Part shown: in pieces, positions 41,452 to 53,286 of the stretch
Numbering within the stretch: the stretch's first letter is position 1
Layout of the letters: every line of letters begins with the position of its first letter
NCBI GenBank assembly: GCA_025765595.1
Contig: JAIVFH010000026.1
Coordinates: 1-64,000, forward strand
Length of the DNA: 64,000 nucleotides
Source: Obelidium mucronatum
Taxonomy: Eukaryota; Chytridiomycota; Chytridiomycetes; Chytridiales; Chytriomycetaceae
Direction of reading: 5' to 3'
Notes under the pieces: generated by a model
Told to the model about the DNA's origin: nothing
The model's input: the letters and a program-made list of their open reading frames with translations, nothing else
The model's database searches: none
Made by a program: the position numbers and the translations under genes

Positions 41452-42908
41452 AGTTGTTGTTGATGAGGGAAAGTTTCAACGAGTGGCCGCTCTTTATACT
41501 TTTTCGTTTTTCCTTTGGGTGGCGGGTCTTATTGCCAAATTGCGCAGTGGCGACAAATTTGCGTTTCGGGATTTTCCATTTGTCCATTGCGCATGGAGTG
41601 GGTGGCGCGAGGCACAAGCCCAGTGTGGTTTTTGTGTTTGTTTGTTTGGTGGTTTGTTTGCTGTTTGTTAGGTGCGGTTTGCCGAGGGAAAGAAGGCGCT
41701 AGAAGGGTTGGAGAGAGGGAGAGCAGTGGGAGAGGGAGGCAACGGGGCGTCTTGTTCAAAAAAAGTGAGATTAAATTGCTTGAGCCACAACAAGTGTCAT
41801 TTGCACTGCTTTGTTGTGTCTTTGCCAAAACTCAAGTGCAGCATGGTATAGTCAACTACGACTGTTCTGGATGCTGGCTTTTGATTAATATTTGTGCAAG
41901 CCGGACCCCAAGCCCATGTAGACGCAATGGATGTCTGTGGATTTCCCATAGACTCATGGATAGTAAAGAATTATTTAATTCTTTGTGAAGCAGCTGTGAA
42001 TAACATATCTGCATTATATAAATACTACTTGAAGACCCTGTGATATCACGATATCTCATCTGACCAGCCACAATCGATGCACGTGTATTGTTAGCGCAAC
42101 AGCACGATCTTTATTATGATCAGCATATCTCAAAGAGTCATATAATTGTGTTTTTATTTGTTGCAGTACGAAATTCGTTTGGCTTTTTCCCGTTACAACC
42201 GCCACTTGTGTTATTTAAATTGCGCCACTGAAGCAAAGGTACATCCAATCCAAGTCACTTTGAACTGTACTGCCGGATCCCATTTCTGACATATGACAGC
42301 TGGATCTTATCCATAAAAGTCCCGTTTTGCTCCATTGCGCAAAAATTGTATTTGCTCACAAGCCCAACACAAGCCCAAATTCGAAATGAAAAAAAGAGAT
42401 AAGTACGCCACTGACTCCCGTCATGTCGTGGTTATCTGAAAAATAAAATGATAGAGTTCCTAGAAATTCGGGCTTTCTTATTTGCAGACGACGATCGGAG
42501 GGAGTCATCCTTTGCATCGACACCACTGCATTTTGGATCGACATAAATGCTCGCAAATCAAAATCAAATAAAGTGCTTCAAAGTGCTGGAAGCACTTTAT
42601 TTTCCCGAGCAGTTAAGTGCGAAATGAAACCTACTCAAGAATAAATGCCTATTCATGTTCAATGCAATCAAAAACATAAAAAAGCTTTTTTTAAAGCTTT
42701 GCTCCGCATTGACTGCTGTTTTTGGAATATGATTGTGTTGATCATCATGTGTCCAATCACAATTTTTACAACAAGCAACCTCCCCTTCAAAGCACATTGT
42801 GACCCGACACAAATAACAGAGTCCCTTTGCTCACCCTTTAGCACTAAAACAGCGCTTATTTGCCTTCATCGAAGATGATGATTTCGTAGGAAAAAAAAGT
42901 TGTTTCAG
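41452..42908. other. divergent intergenic region
   Basis: This region lies between the OPT start (minus strand) and the FYVE gene start (plus strand). It should contain both promoters. I see only short ORFs without recognisable domains. Confidence 0.5.
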
Positions 42909-43465
42909 ATGGCTGATCGACCACGAAGGTACGAGAAAACCCAACATCCCACACACCTCTTCTCCACTATAGTGCTGAGTTTTGAAAAATGAGCCCGCGA
43001 ATTCGGAACTCTCTCTTCGACACTGACCATACCCATTAAATGACAACAGAGCATCAGCCAATTCAAACTTTGGAACTGCAACAACAAGCGGGCACAACTA
43101 CTCCAACTCTGGTCCGCCTCCATCTTCATCCAGGCCTATTATTGGCGGCATACATCGTCAACTTCGTCAATCGAGTGTCATTTCGTTCCAAAACAGTCTT
43201 CCATCAAACCTCGGATTCGTCACTGGACCTCCTTCGAGAGCTCACTGGAAGGTAAATTTGAAAAAAGAAGAGAGCATGACGGGAGGGCGGAGGATCCTTT
43301 GATTTGTAGCAAGATGGCGGTCAACAACCCTCCCGCCACCCTATCTATTCTCACACTTTTCTTTCACAGCCAGATACAAGCGTAATATTCTGTGAATCTT
43401 GTTCAGTTCGATTCAACCTAATCACTCGTCGACACCATTGCAGGTACCACTCGATCCACCCAGAT

Positions 43466-43501
<36 letters not shown>

Positions 43502-44036
43502 GCTACCACATCTCTCATTTCCTCTTGTTTAAATGATAGAACATGCGGTGGAATATTTTGCGGTCCTTGCTCCAAACATATTATCCGACTGGATCAAAAC
43601 GCTGAACCCCATCCTGCCGGAGTTGAATCTAGAATCTGTGAAGAATGCCAGAAGGAATTTTCAAGGAGGGCGGAACGAGCGAGAATGGATGCTGCGGCCT
43701 TAATATCCCGTGGTGGCGGCAGCAGTGGTGGTGGTGGAGTGACGGTCGTAGGGAGTCAGAAACCTGGTGTAGCTCCAACTGCTGTGAGAAATCCGAATCA
43801 GGATGACGAGGAGGACGAAGATCAACAGAGTGACGAAGACGATGCTGTTAATGAATTGGGAACTAGCGCTCCTATTGCTGGAAGAGGTTTTCGATCGGAT
43901 CGTAGGACTTCTGTTGATGGTGAGTTGTTAGTTGGCGTATATGTCCCAAATTCTTGACACTAAGAAACATTCAACATTGACAGATATTCCAATCGCCCAA
44001 AGTGTACCATCAGACTGGTCTTGGAGCACTTTTTAA
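42909..44036 (+). CDS. FYVE zinc-finger protein
   Basis: Exons 42909-42928, 43050-43251, 43370-43443, 43540-43919 and 43984-44036 join in frame to 242 residues. The FYVE domain spans introns. It shows the N-terminal HWKPD (WxxD motif), then CESC, the basic RRHHCR motif, CGGIFCGPCS, and the closing SRICEEC. All zinc ligands and the phosphoinositide-binding basic patch are present. FYVE domains bind phosphatidylinositol 3-phosphate on endosomal or vacuolar membranes. The N-terminus is Ser/Asn/Pro-rich. The C-terminal half is Gly-rich, then acidic (DDEEDEDQQSDEDD), ending SDWSWSTF. No other enzymatic domain is seen, so the protein is likely an adaptor. Intron 3 carries a T run of over 30 bases. 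Confidence 0.85.
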
Positions 44037-44190
44037 AACTCTCACAAACTCTTTATTCTCTTGAAAATAAATAATTCCAAAAAACACCACGCACATTATA
44101 CAAAACTCTGGCCCAAAACGAAAGAAAGTAAAACGAAAAAAATACACGTCCCAAGAGTTTTACCAGATCATTTCCTTGGCTGTTTTTTTT

Positions 44191-46211
44191 TTAAAGTTCA
44201 AGAATCCCGATAGTCTGGCCAAGTCGCTTGATTCCACTGAATAACCAGCTCCCAACAGGTTGCCTTTCAGCCATATCATCTCCGTTCTCCTCATCTTCAT
44301 CGTCTCCACCTCCCACTTCAATGTAGTTTCTTTTGGCAGGTGGGCTGCTCGATCGGCTTGGTTCACTCCATTCTTCAACCACTCGTTCAGTTGGAACGAC
44401 AACATCCTTTCCGATGGAGCCACTCTTATGGATTGTCTTGACGGAGGCGGCTCTTTTCTTTGAGTTGTTGCTGTAGTCCACAGATTCATCATCATCAGGA
44501 ACACTTATTCGCATTCTCTTCTTTTTCCCGCCTTCTCCTCTCCCAGGAGTCTCTTCGTAATGTTGTCTAGAAGCAGGATCTATCGCAACAGGAGCCACAG
44601 CAGTACTAACAACAACAGACGAATTCCGCCCACGTTTACCCGTCACTGTGGATGCAGGTGGTGGAGTCTTTGCATCGGCGGTAAAGTTGAATTTGTCAGA
44701 GTTTGGAAGCATGGAGACACTGTATTTTGTATATTGGGCAAGTTTGTCATGTGCCTGTTGCTGTTCTTGCCCACTGATGTCTGCTGACAAAGTAGTAGTT
44801 GTTGCTGCCGCGACTGTGGTTGTGTTCAAACTAGTTTTTTTACGAGTCGAGCGAGGAGTCGTGGCAGAAGTCGTCTTGGAAACTGGTGGGGGTGTAGCAG
44901 GGGTCTCCGATAGCATTGGTGGTTCTGCAGAGGCAGCAATGGCTGGTACAATTGGGGCAATCATAACCGAGGATTCCACTCTGGTCTCTGTGTTTTTCAC
45001 TTCAGGAATATCTTCATATTCATCGTCATCGTCCTCGTCAATGTCTCGAGTGGCGATAATGGAGTTTTTCAATGGGCTGGAACAGCCGTGATGAGGAGCT
45101 TGGAAAAGGGACTTTGTCGCTGGGTTGGCCTTTGCAAAGTTGAAGTTGAAGGTTTTGGGAAGGCTGGCAATAGGAGTTCCCATGGATTGGAGACCACTGG
45201 AACTTGCGTCCACAGCAGAGGACGCAGAAAAATCAGCATTGGCAGAAACAGCGGCTGTTGCAGCAGTAGGTTCTTCAATAGTGTCGAGAGCGCCGGTCAC
45301 TGGTACAACCGCTGCCTTTGAACGACGTCTTGGAGAGGATTTAACTGCCTTGACTTCCTCCTTCTTTGGTTTGGGTTCTACATGCTCCAAATCAAGCGGA
45401 GCAATTGGTTCCATCACGCAGCTCGTTTCAATACCAGCAATGACATTCTTTACGCGAGCAGACGCCGCACGACGCGTATTCACCACTACAGCCTGCTTTG
45501 ACGTATCCACCGCCTCCTTCTCCATCCCAGCCTTCTTCTTTTCCAACCCCAACGCCTCTTCCAAGGCACGGATCTTGTCTCTGGCTCCCGTAACTCTTCG
45601 GGCTTTGACAGCCTCACTTCGCGACGGAGTGAAATCAGCATTCGACGAGTCCGAATCAACCAACAAAAGCGGATTTTTAGCACCGCCACCACCACCAACT
45701 CCTTCAAAAAGCGACTTTTTGGCTTCAAAATTCAGGCTTGATTTTTCAGAGGCAGTACCAATTGTTTGATTTGTTTTCAGTGTTTTTTGAAAGATTGAAT
45801 TCGAAACGCGACGCGATGAGACAGCGGCTTTTCGCGATGGCGTCATTGGCGGCTGTGGATGAGCGATTTGTGAGTGGAGAGGAAGGATAAGTGTGGGTTG
45901 GGGCGGGTTTGGTTGCTGTGCTGGTTGCGCTGGTGGGATGACTGCGGGTTCCGCTGGTGCCAGAACTGGCTGGACAGATGCAGCGGAAGCTAGAGAGCCT
46001 CTTCGTGGACGCGTTTCGGGGAGAGCGGGCTTCTATATTTCAGAGTTTAAGCAGAGTTGTTGGCATGATGCGCTTTGACAGGCACTGGTACCTCTTCAGC
46101 GACTATTGGCTCTGGAATAGCGGCAACTGTTTCTGGCTCAGCATCGATTCGAGGCTCGACTTCTGCAGTCGCCCGTTTGCTTCCGCGTGTTCCGCGTCGG
46201 GAAGCAGTCAT
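44191..46211 (-). CDS. low-complexity basic/acidic protein, probably nuclear
   Basis: Exon 1 (46211-46092; MTASRRGTRGSKRAT) joins across a 59-nt intron to exon 2 (46032-44191), giving 653 residues in one frame. The N-terminal half repeats a basic motif: TPSRKAAVSSRRVSN, TPSRSEAVKARRVTGARDK and NTRRAASARVKN. Pro/Ala/Thr-rich and acidic patches and Lys/Arg clusters (GGKKKRMRI) follow. The last residues, GSWLFSGIKRLGQTIGIL, could form an amphipathic helix. Nuclear localisation is inferred from the basic clusters only. I do not recognise a family. Confidence 0.65.
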
Positions 46212-46729
46212 TTGTTGCAATTTATTTTATTTCAAGTGCTTGGACTCACAACCGAACTAGATAATTAATTTTACTGGAAAATAGTAACTTTATTTTAACA
46301 ACATGAATGAAGCCCTTGTCGTTTAATTCCGCTATCGCTGTTCCAACTATGGCTTCCCGTAATAGCCACCGACCACCAGTACTAGTCTTTGCTCTTTTGC
46401 AAATTCTAGGTACCACCGTTGGGCCCCCCTTCTTGGAGACCCATCAAGGGCTGTTGTAATCCAATATTGTCAAGCATGTTTCCCTCTTCCGTGGTTGAGT
46501 GGTTTGTTCATGATCACTGGGTGTTTCTTCGCGAGATATTCTCTTCTTGTGTTGTTGGGGGATCTGGTGGTTTTGGTTGTCAATTTTTGTTCCTTTTGGC
46601 GATGGGGCTTCTGTTTCGGTATTTGTCTTTTTTGGGATTTTTAGTTTTATTGTTATTTTTGGGTTTTGGTGCTGTATTGAGTTGTTTGGATCTGGCGGTT
46701 TGATTTTGGGTGGGATTTTGATTTTAATA

Positions 46730-47938
46730 TTAACTTTTTTGTTTTGTACTTCGTGTGGTTCTTTCTGGGCCTGTTTTATCAGTAATTTGCCTCTGTTTTT
46801 CCAGCTTGAAAGGTATATGTGTGTTAGCCATTTTATGTGATATTTTGGAAAGAATTGAAGCAGTCATTGCTCTTTCTTTGTCATTTTTTTGCAGGTGTTT
46901 TGGTGTGCATTCGGTTATTGTGGAGTTTGTTATTATTCCTTTTGCTAGTAAAGAAGAGTGGAATCTTTTGTTGTTGAAATTGATCATTTTCAAGATGTTT
47001 TTGATCGATTTTTGTTCAGTTTTGCTTTCTTTTTCCATGATCTCCTGTTTTATTTTTTTGGCCGCGGTTTTCTGGTTTCAGATAGAGCTGGGCATGTCCA
47101 AATGTGGTCGTGTGTTTCTTTTTGTGTTTTGCATTGTGGACATGTGTCGTCTGTGGTTATTTTGTATTTGATTAGTTTATCAGGAGTGGGTAGGGTTTGG
47201 TTGACATTGTTGATTCTAAATGCTATTTCTTTGTAGTTTGTTTGGTCCAGTTTGTGTGTTTTTTCAAAGTGGTCTCTAATTAAGGATATTGTGATGTCTG
47301 GGTTTATATCTGGGTATTTGGTGCTGAGAATCCCTTTCGTTGCTTCTGTTGTTGATTTGTGGTATGTTTCTTTCATTATTTCCGCAGGGTATTTGCCTAT
47401 GATTTGGTTTTTGTGGGTTAAGAAGACGTAGTCTTGTGATTCTAAAGTAAAGTTCATTTTTTTCCGTGTCTTTTTCTTTGATTGCTTGTTTTGCGAGGAG
47501 GTCTGCATCATCATTTAGAGTACGGTTTCCCTTTTGGTGTGAGTTGATGTGTTTTATTTCTTGTGGAGCGTCTATTCGCATAGTTTGCTCAAAGATTCCT
47601 ATGTTAACTATGCAGTTTTTGGTTTTGATTACTTTTCTATTGTTGTTAAATAGATTTTCATTAGTTTTTTTAATTGCTTTGATTGTTGCTTGCGAGTCTG
47701 TGGTGATAACGTGTGCCGTTCCTTTAGAAATTTTTATTAGGCTTGCGTATATTGCGGCTTGTTCACTTTTGGTAGAGGATGCGTTTCCTTTTGGTACTTT
47801 GAAGCTTATTGCGTCAATTATTTTGTTTTCTTTGTCTGCATATATTGCTGCGGCACCCATTTTTGTTTTGTTTTGTAGCGAGCCGTCTGTCCATATTTGT
47901 ATGGGATCAGTGTTAATTTGCTGTATTTGTTCTTCCAT
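46730..47938 (-). pseudogene. LINE RNase H and C-terminal zinc finger
   Basis: The RNase H domain shows IWTDGSLQNKTKMGAAAI (first Asp), the Glu in SEQAAIYASL and ITTDSQATIKAI, with a final Asp in LNDDADLLAKQA. A Cys/His motif, CPQCKTQKETHDHIWTC, follows in another frame, as in many fungal LINEs. The frame change near 47460 and the stop near 47050 show decay. Confidence 0.8.
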
Positions 47939-48578
47939 TTGTGTTTGTTTCCATTGGTTTTCTTTGGCAGTGTTTTGGTTTTTGTTTTTGATTGAGAAGC
48001 TGACTTCTGTTGCAGTAGCTTGTCAGAGTTGGATTATTTGGTACCAGTATGGCGTGTTTATGGCTTCTTTTAGAGTGCTGTTGTTTTTATTTATTGCAAA
48101 TTGTTGGAATGATATTATTTTGTTTTGTCGTGATTAGTGAGGGTGTTTTTCCAGTCGTTTATTTTGTATTTTATTATTTCTTTATATGTTTGGGGGTATA
48201 GTTTAGGTGGTATTAGTCGAGAAGGTTATTTTTTATCTACCTTGGCGTATTTAAAGTTCATGTCGTTTTTATATAGAATATTTGACATATTGGATATGTA
48301 TGTGTGTCTTTTGGTTTGGAGTTTTAATGGGATTGGGCGTTCTAATAAGTTGATGGGAGTTTTGAGTTTTGTAGATAGTTGGTTTGCGTTTGTTGTTATT
48401 ATGTCTCGGTGGAAGTTTGGGGTTAGCATCCAACTAGAGATGTCTGTTATATTTCACCTGTTGACGTATTGTTTGATGTCTGTTAGATTTATTTCAAAGG
48501 CTTTATTGTAGAGACAGTGGGTTCCAATGTTGAGTGCGAGTTTGGATTTTTTTTTGGTTAATTTCCTTAGGGACGCGT

Positions 48579-49560
48579 TTATTTTTCGAGGATTACTTTG
48601 GATAGGTGAATCATTTGTATTCTGTAAGCAATTCTTGGTATGACCACCGTGTTTATAAGGTGTGTGGCAATGTTTCCTGGGATATATTTTGGTGACATGA
48701 TTTTGAGTGTGTTGTCTAGTTCTTTTTTGGCTGCGTTTAGAGTGTTGTCGTTTCCGTCGAGAGACCAGTATACTCCCAGTATTCTTATTGTTTTGTTATT
48801 GGGGACTATGTTTGCTTCTGTGATTGGTATGTTGTTTATGGCAAAGTCATTTGTGTTGGGATAGTCTGGGTGATCACTAGGGAGGTTTGATGCTATTTCC
48901 GTTTTGTCTGCATTTATTTTCATATTAAATAGGTTCATAAACGAGGTTATAATATCAATTTGTTTTTGGAGGTCTGTTTTGTTTTCGCTGATGTTTGTTG
49001 TGTCATCTGCAAACGCCGAAACTGTAATTTTGAGGTTATTGTCAAATTTGTATCCTTCTGTTTCTCTGTCTATTCTTCTCATTGCAGGATCGTAGTATAT
49101 TGCCCAGATAAGTGGAGAAAGTCCATCTCCTTGGGGGACTCCGCAAGTGGGGGTGAATGGGTCTGTGTTGCCGTGCGGTGTGTTAATGGTTAATTTACGT
49201 TGTTTAATAAGTACTTCTGTTAGTTTGATTATGGAGTTTGGTATTTTTATTCTTTCCATAGTTATTCTGATGGCTCTGAAATCCACGCTGTCAAACGCTT
49301 TTTCAGTGTCGATGAAGGCAGTGTATAGGTTTTTTTTGTTTGCTTTAGCATGATCGATGGCTAGTTTGATTGGTAAGAGTGCGTCTTGGCAGCTTTTTCC
49401 GGTTCTGAAGCTGAAGTTTCGGCCTTTGAGTATGTTGTGTTTGTCTATAATTTTTGTTAGTCTATCTTTGATAATGACACTTATTACTTTTCGGATTGTT
49501 TCAAGTAGTGTGATTGGGCGTGTTTTGTTTATTTGTCCTTGCCAGTTTGGGATTTTAGGG
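48579..49560 (-). pseudogene. LINE reverse transcriptase domain
   Basis: Readable blocks in order are RPITLLETIRKVISVIIKDR, SFRTGKSCQDALLPIKLAID, AFIDTEKAFDSVDF (first catalytic Asp), CGVPQGDGLSPL and FADDTTN (catalytic Asp pair). A thumb-like region follows, with ILGVYWSLDG. These are LINE-type RT motifs. The frame appears open from about 49560 to the stop at 48579, but it is interrupted upstream and before RNase H. Confidence 0.8.
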
Positions 49561-50215
49561 AGGAGGATGATTTCGGCAGTTTCTTGGTCTTGTGGGAGTG
49601 AGTAATTAGTTTTTATCAGGTTGGCTAATTTAGTGATTTGTTTGATTAGTTGTTCACTGTTTATCAGTATTTTTAAGTGATCGTATGACAGACCGGATGG
49701 GCCTGGGGTTTTATTGTTTGGTAGGTTGGAGATTGTGGTTTTTATTTCTTTTCGCTAAAGTCTATTGTCACATCGTTGAATATTTCTGGATTGATTTCTT
49801 CCAACGGGCTTAAGTCTTCTTTCCATTCTGGAGGTATTGTGATAGGTTCATTGTTTTTTGCACTCATGCTTTTTTCGTAGAACTTGTTGGTTTCTTTCAG
49901 TATCGTTTGCGATTCTTCTATGATATCGCCGTTTATTGATAAGTATTGGAGACCATCCCAGGTAATTTTGTTTTCCATTATTGAGTTAATATGTTTTTTT
50001 GGTTTAGCATGAATTTTGTTTGTCTATTCTTTTTGGCTTTGTTGATTTTTTCTTTTAGTGTATATTCGGCGATTCTTTCTTGTTGTTTGACAAGGATTTC
50101 TAACGATTTTTTGGTTAGTGGTTCAGTTTCCAGAGTATTTTTTTCTTCTGTTGAGATGTGGGTGTTTGTTGGGTTATTTATTATTCTTTTTGATGTTTCT
50201 CTGAGCCATTGTATT

Positions 50216-50890
50216 TCAGTATCTTCCAGTTTGTGGGAGTTTTCGATTTTTCGAGTAAGTGTGCATAGTTTTTCCCAATGTTTGTTGTTTTCGGCTGTTT
50301 TTTTCAGGTGTTGTTGACATCTGTGTAGGATGGTCTGGGAGCTTTCTGGAGAGGAATTCTGTTAGTGGGTTTCTACGTGTTAATTTTATATTTACCGGGA
50401 GTGTGAAGTTGGTGGTTCTGATTGCTGGGATTTTGAAATGGAAGCCACGTTCGAATTTGCCTTGATTTCTCAACTTCTCAAGAATATGTCTGTTTCCATA
50501 ATAGAATTGATAGCGGAAGATGTATGGGCTGAGCGGAAGAATGACAATTTGATTGGGGTTCAGGATATTGTGGGCTTTGAGCTCACTGCGGATGAGATCC
50601 TGGTTGATGGTTGGGCTTTCCGTAGAACTGACAATGTATGCAGAGACTGATGCTGCTTCTGAACCATCTGCGGCGACTCTGAATGGGCCAAAGTAGATTT
50701 CTTCAGTTATACCTGCAGAAATTGTGTTTCTCTTGGTAGCGTACTCCTTCTTCAATTTGGTGTTAGAGAAGACTGTGAATGCACCTTTTTTAGTTTGGTA
50801 CTTCTTTCCTTCGAAGGTGAAGTCGATAAGTTCATGGTTGATGAATATGTAGCAGTCCTTCGAGGCACCCAATTGGATCGCAAATTTCAT
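50216..50890 (-). CDS. ORF of unknown function at LINE 5' side
   Basis: This 224-residue open frame (MKFAIQLGASKDCYIFINH onward) has balanced composition for its first two-thirds. It then enters A/C-rich sequence overlapping the start of the LINE coding region in another frame. It could be the first ORF of the LINE or an unrelated fragment. It ends abruptly where the LINE begins, so the C-terminal quarter is probably fortuitous. No known domain is recognised. Confidence 0.4.
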   Translation of the reverse strand: MKFAIQLGASKDCYIFINHELIDFTFEGKKYQTKKGAFTVFSNTKLKKEYATKRNTISAGITEEIYFGPFRVAADGSEAASVSAYIVSSTESPTINQDLIRSELKAHNILNPNQIVILPLSPYIFRYQFYYGNRHILEKLRNQGKFERGFHFKIPAIRTTNFTLPVNIKLTRRNPLTEFLSRKLPDHPTQMSTTPEKNSRKQQTLGKTMHTYSKNRKLPQTGRY

Positions 50891-50898
50891 GATAACCT

Positions 50899-52535
50899 TC
50901 AGGTCTCCACTCTACTTAAATTCTGGTAAAAAACATTCCTTTGGCTGGTACCCTCAGGATTCCCATGGCATCCACACATTCCAAGCTGCTGCTTCAAGTG
51001 TTGCTGGGGTGGGGTGGTGTTTGGAGTCAAGGAAAAAATAACCAGCTGTGGCATGGGTAGGGCATCACTAACAACCTGTGTGGTAATAAACTCGACAGTG
51101 GAACTGGACGCCGGTACATTGGTATCAAAAGCAAATGCCGGCTCAGGCAATTCCGGGAGCGGTGGCAACTGGGCAATGAAATCATCCTCATCCGGAGTAG
51201 CAACAGAAACTGGCGAAACAGTCTTTTCAACGGATGCTGCCAATTCACAAATTGGCGCGGCTTCAACTCTAGCGAAACAGTTTCTCCGGCGGGTGCACCA
51301 ATTTCCGACACTATAATTGTAAGTGCGGCCAATGGTACAAGTGGCAAGGCTGTCACTTGAAGAAGCTCAACTTGGCTCTTGAGCGCAGTGATTTTGGCCA
51401 GCAACGCAGATTTCGCGTGCTGCAAAATGCTACGCTCCCGAGTCCCGGGTAAGCTGAGCAACAAGGCTTTCCACTTTGGCGGTTTGTGCAGCACCCTGAA
51501 AGAAAAAAGAATACAGAACAAAAAGTGCTCGGCGAACAAAAACTCAACAATGAATTAAAAAAACTCACCAAGATTGACGCAGCAGTCACTTCCTGATCAA
51601 GTCCGCGCGCCTCAGGGATTAAGACGGCAAGCTGGGCCGCCGTGTCTTTCTCCCAGGCCGACATGTGTGCAAGGTCCTTTAACAGATTGCTTTGGTGTGG
51701 TTAACCCCCACACTGAAAGAACATAGAAACCCCGAATACGCACTCAGTCAAGTCCAGCTCGCAGTTGGTCGAGTCCGTCAGCTGGTGCTTCAAGACGCGG
51801 CACTCGCCTGCACAATGAATAAGTTAAAACCCGAAAAAACCACGAAAAACACGAATAAAAAACGCACTTTTTGCCTCTTCCAGCTTTGCATCCGTCTCAA
51901 CGCGCGCAGCATTCGCTCTGGAAATCTCCGCTTTTAAAGTGCGGTTGTCAGACGCAGTTGCCCTGGATTCCACGCAGAGGTCCGAGTTGTCTTGCGACAA
52001 GGACTGGCACTTGTGCACGAGTGCCGCGTGGTCTTTGGCGAGGCCAAAGTGGTAGTGAGCGGTGAAAGCCTGGTGCCAGGCGGCAGCGCAGGCAGCAGCG
52101 TCGCGGGCGACAAGCGCGGTGACGACTGCAAGTAAAACGACCTGAATAGAAGTAAAGAGAAGAGAGAGTTAATAATAGTAAAGAGAGAGAAGAGAGTTAA
52201 TAAAAGCTGGTGTTGGTGGTGGTGTGGGTTTGAGGTGATGTCAGTTGGAAGACGCATCCGTCAGTCAGTCATTCAAGTTGGAGAATCCAGCATTTTAAAT
52301 AACACGTCCATGCCAGCAGAGTGCCCATTCGTTCAGAGAATCCCAGTAAAGAGAAAACCAAAAAGAAAAAAGAAGAGGAGAAGTAAAGAAGGAAGTCCCG
52401 AAGAGTGAGTATTGCGTGTGTGTGTGTGTGGGGTAGTAGTAGTAGCCTGTAATTAAGGGATGAATGTGGGGATATACTCACTTCGAAAAGAGTGATAATA
52501 GAATCAAGTGGCATTAAAGCTCTTTCTGAAGTCAT
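50899..52535 (-). pseudogene. block gene, copy 3: inverted and truncated
   Basis: Exons correspond to those of copies 1 and 2: 52535-52482 (MTSERALMPLDSIITLFE), 52141-51868 (VVLLAVVTALVARDAA, then the coiled coil), 51807-51744, then about 51687-51569 and an exon 5 start near 51498. Exon 2 here is 274 bases and in frame, showing that copy 1 has one extra base. The natural acceptor of exon 4 has shifted, although CCAAAG near 51688 would keep frame. Exon 5 soon meets a frameshift and stop near 51435. The conserved C-terminal domain, hairpin array and ABCF part are missing. The copy ends near 50990 beside the LINE. Confidence 0.8.
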
Positions 52536-52851
52536 TTTTATAAATGACAGAGAAGGAATTGCTCTTCAACTTCAAATGGAATTAAAATTTTAAAGGAATG
52601 AGGGCAGAAATTATTGCGGGTCAATAATAATCTGATGGTGAGGCACAGGAATAACAGTATGATAGCTTTCAGGAAATTGGATCATAAGCAATCATTGGTT
52701 CTGAATTGAGGTTGATATCTTGGCGGCATAAGGGATATATCAACATCAATTTATATCTTTCCCAATTTCAAGGGGCCAACACTAGTGACAATAATGACAC
52801 TCTATTTGGGTTTCAACAAACAAAAAATGTACCTTCTCCAAAACAGGTTTC

Positions 52852-53286
52852 TCAACTCAAATCCACAAAGCCAATACCAGATTTTCCTTGCTGGTACTTC
52901 CTTATTGGTAGGGCGTATAAGAGGCCACACCCCTGGATCCCCAAATATTCCCCAGGAACCCACCCGCTCTTCTTGAATGCAACCACAAGAGGGTCTTGTG
53001 GGCTATCTGCCCAAAGCTCCCATCCGCACATCCCAAGCTGCTGTTTCCATGCAGAGAAGCTCTCACAAGCCTTCCTCCATGCCATCTCCAGCCCAACAAC
53101 CTGGCACATGCTCCACAATCCCTCTGCACAGACCACAAACCATCTCCAATCGCCAATGGAGATTGACAGTCTGGGGTTTTGCTGCACAGCTAGCATCTGC
53201 CCTACCACAGAAATAATTGAGGCAATGTCTGATTGTGCCTGGACCTCACTGCCACCAAAATATTCCTTGAATACCAACGGGTAGTA
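52852..53286 (-). pseudogene. in-frame extension beyond the stop of the CCCH-like gene
   Basis: This Trp/Gly-rich open frame of about 142 codons (VFKEYFGGSEVQAQ onward, with WRWFVVCAEGLW) continues in the same frame directly after the TAA at 53287-53289. It looks like real coding sequence, so the TAA may be a premature stop, a readthrough site or a gene boundary. A short stretch (KQQLGMCG) also occurs at the broken end of the third block copy near 50980. Confidence 0.35.

Larger units (their letters stand above)
46280..50350 (-). mobile_element. LINE (non-LTR) retrotransposon, decayed
   Basis: This minus-strand element encodes, from about 50350 down, a charged N-terminal region, a reverse transcriptase, RNase H and a C-terminal Cys/His finger. 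The coding strand is A/C-rich and G-poor, giving long T/G-rich runs on the plus strand. Several stops and frame changes occur between about 49980 and 49560, so it is inactive. I see no apurinic-type endonuclease domain in the part present, so it is either 5'-truncated or of another class. It abuts the broken third copy of the block gene. Confidence 0.8.
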
